From positions 1-7,382 of the forward strand of contig CAKSQS010000075.1 in assembly GCA_934486705.1 (NCBI GenBank): a stretch of DNA of 7,382 bases, given 5' to 3'. The notes beneath the pieces were generated by a model that worked only from the letters and a program-made list of their open reading frames with translations, was not told where the DNA came from and did no database searches. Source of the DNA: an uncultured Eubacteriales bacterium (GTDB taxonomy: Bacteria; Bacillota; Clostridia; Oscillospirales; Acutalibacteraceae). Positions 6,036-7,382 of this stretch are shown one piece after another (positions within the stretch are counted from its first letter, which is position 1; each line of letters opens with the position of its first letter). A program made the translations under genes and the position numbers.

Positions 6036-6878
6036 TTGTCAGACAGAAATATGCTTATTGCGTGCTTAAAGCACTATTGCGATATGATATGGGAATATGA
6101 CCGCGAAAGCGAAAAAATCATTATTCACTATGATGTCACGGCGCAAAAATATGCGGGCAGGTCTTATACCGTGCCCGAAATAATCGGGATTTTCAGAGAC
6201 GAGTTCGGCATATGCGTAAACGGGCGCATATGGAAGAAGTATCTGAACGCAGAGTACCTGAAAAGCTTTTTTGAGACCGATAAGGACGGCGAAGAGCTTG
6301 AGCTGCAAATTATGTTTCCGTCAGCGCCGCTTAAATGGTACAGAATACGCATAGAAAAAACCGACTGCGACAGACTGATTATTTCCGGCAGAGATATGTA
6401 CAACGAATTTAAGGAGCGTTCGCTGTACCATTCCGTAAGGGAGTCGTTTGATAATATTATAAGCATAAGCCTTGAAACCGAAACCTGCGTTGTAATTCAC
6501 GCAAGAAATATGGCGGGCGTGCCGAAAAACGATTCCGATTACAACTCGCTTATGCGCTTATTTACCGAAAGGTACGTTCCCGAAGAGGATAGGGAGCGGG
6601 TAAGGGCGGAGCTTGAGCTGAATTACGCTGTTAAAAAGCTTGAAAGCGCCGCAGAATATATTATATATGTCAACACGGTTTCGGATAATCAGAAGGGCTG
6701 CAAAAAAATCACTTTTTCTTATGCCGATAAGGCGCGTAAATTCATAACCTTTACAACCCTCAATATCAGCGAGATAGTAGGCAGATTTGAATATCTTAAG
6801 CGGTATGCTCGGCAGAAGGAACGGCGAAAGCGCGCTGCACATACAGCATATTCGCAAAATAACCGAAATGCTGCTTGA
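6036..6878 (+). CDS. N-terminal sensory half of a PAS/HD-GYP regulator, cut off by a frame break
   Basis: From the TTG start this frame gives 280 residues. Only about the first 250 look genuine. Residues about 14-122 (MIWEYDRESEKI to RLIISGRD) and 137-247 (FDNIISISLETETCV to ITFTTLNISEIV) look like two PAS-like sensory segments; each ends in a strand followed by a D/N-type linker typical of PAS domains. The charged tail after about residue 252 (ARQKERRKRAAH and so on) is a false reading: the same DNA in another frame encodes the start of an HD-GYP domain. There is no membrane segment or signal peptide, so the sensor is cytoplasmic. The ligand is unknown. The PAS call rests on pattern and predicted strand order, not on a strong motif. 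It has its own promoter and is not part of the dgoK operon. Confidence 0.6.
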   Translation: MSDRNMLIACLKHYCDMIWEYDRESEKIIIHYDVTAQKYAGRSYTVPEIIGIFRDEFGICVNGRIWKKYLNAEYLKSFFETDKDGEELELQIMFPSAPLKWYRIRIEKTDCDRLIISGRDMYNEFKERSLYHSVRESFDNIISISLETETCVVIHARNMAGVPKNDSDYNSLMRLFTERYVPEEDRERVRAELELNYAVKKLESAAEYIIYVNTVSDNQKGCKKITFSYADKARKFITFTTLNISEIVGRFEYLKRYARQKERRKRAAHTAYSQNNRNAA

Positions 6879-7382
6879 AAGGCTTATAATCAAAACCGAT
6901 AAATACGGGCTTTCCTGGCGCGACTGCAAAACTATTGCCGAGGCGGCGGTGCTGCACGATGTGGGCAAAATTGAAATTGACGGCGCAATACTTAACAAGC
7001 CCGGTAAATTAACGCCCGAGGAACGTAAAATTATGCAAAGGCACACGGTTATAGGCGAGGAAATTTTGCTGAACGGCGCGGGCAGCTCCATAAAAAACGA
7101 GCCTATGCTTGAAACCCCTGCGCAGATATGCCGCTGGCATCACGAGCGGTATGACGGCGGCGGCTACCCCGACGGGCTTAAGGGCGATGAAATACCGATT
7201 GCGGCACAGGTGGTATCATTAGCGGATGTATACGACGCGCTTGTAAGCCGACGCGTGTATAAAGAACCGTATTCGGGGGAAAAGGCGCTTTCAATGATAC
7301 TTGCGGGCGAGTGCGGCAGCTTTAACCCGCTGCTTTTAGAGTGTCTTTGCAATATAAGCGATAAGCTTATAAACGATGTTTA
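6805..7382 (+). CDS. HD-GYP domain, predicted cyclic-di-GMP phosphodiesterase (frame-shifted from its sensor half, partial at right edge)
   Basis: This frame is open from 6781 (after TAG 6778-6780) to the window end; the first ATG is at 6805. Counting from it, the HD pair is at residues 51-52 in LHDVGK, a metal-ligand His is at about 80, HHE at 112-114 and GYP at 120-122 in DGGGYPDGL, followed by a SLADVYDAL stretch. These are the hallmark residues of active HD-GYP enzymes that break down cyclic-di-GMP. The opening GRRNGESALHIQHI matches the usual start of this domain in clostridial regulators. No good ribosome binding site precedes 6805, so it was probably once joined in frame to the PAS-like half at 6036. 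The family usually ends soon after the last residues seen here. Alternatively it is a separate, translationally coupled gene, which I find less likely. Confidence 0.8.
   Translation, partial: MLGRRNGESALHIQHIRKITEMLLERLIIKTDKYGLSWRDCKTIAEAAVLHDVGKIEIDGAILNKPGKLTPEERKIMQRHTVIGEEILLNGAGSSIKNEPMLETPAQICRWHHERYDGGGYPDGLKGDEIPIAAQVVSLADVYDALVSRRVYKEPYSGEKALSMILAGECGSFNPLLLECLCNISDKLINDV

Noticed and set aside
6558..7091. 177-codon open frame on the - strand.
   Set aside because: It lies antisense to the HD-GYP motifs and the end of the sensor half, has no ribosome binding site or recognisable domain, and is a by-product of the codon use of the + strand gene.

Overview
The window looks like a chromosomal, polysaccharide-degradation region of an anaerobic Clostridia-type Firmicute, most likely a Ruminococcaceae/Oscillospirales relative. 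The reasons are a secreted esterase ending in a type I dockerin (a cellulosome part), purine-rich ribosome binding sites, consensus SigA-type promoters in AT-rich gaps, and an HD-GYP regulator of a clostridial kind. No tRNA, rRNA, CRISPR array or insertion sequence is visible. Species cannot be named from the sequence.

Left part (1-2300, + strand): the last 23 codons of what looks like an SGNH/GDSL hydrolase are followed 24 bases later by a 712-residue secreted protein. It has a signal peptide, two tandem beta-sandwich-like repeats, an SGNH esterase domain with all four sequence blocks and a C-terminal dockerin. A strong hairpin at 2247-2295 ends this unit and also ends the convergent AraC-type regulator gene.

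Middle part (2297-5934): an AraC-family regulator (- strand) is divergent from a two-gene operon. The control region between them holds two back-to-back promoters and an array of near-palindromic ATTGCAAT-type sites. The first operon gene encodes an unusual in-frame fusion of a sialidase-like BNR beta-propeller to a KDPG/KDPGal-type aldolase. The second encodes a DgoK-family 2-keto-3-deoxygalactonate kinase. The inferred plan is intracellular handling of an acidic or ulosonic sugar, phosphorylation of a 2-keto-3-deoxy acid, and cleavage to pyruvate and a triose phosphate. The aldolase reading frame is broken near codon 534. The missing C-terminus continues in another frame to 5024 and overlaps the kinase start by 8 bases, which marks the ancestral end of the gene.

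Right part (5935-7382): a consensus promoter and a TTG start lead into a regulator with two PAS-like segments, followed by an HD-GYP cyclic-di-GMP phosphodiesterase domain. The two halves lie in different frames, so this gene is also broken, or is two genes. The HD-GYP frame runs off the right edge.

The main points of interest are the propeller-aldolase fusion, the two frame breaks, which could be real decay or assembly error, and the operator-like array in the divergent promoter. The possibility that the upstream esterase lost a dockerin by deletion is weaker and speculative.
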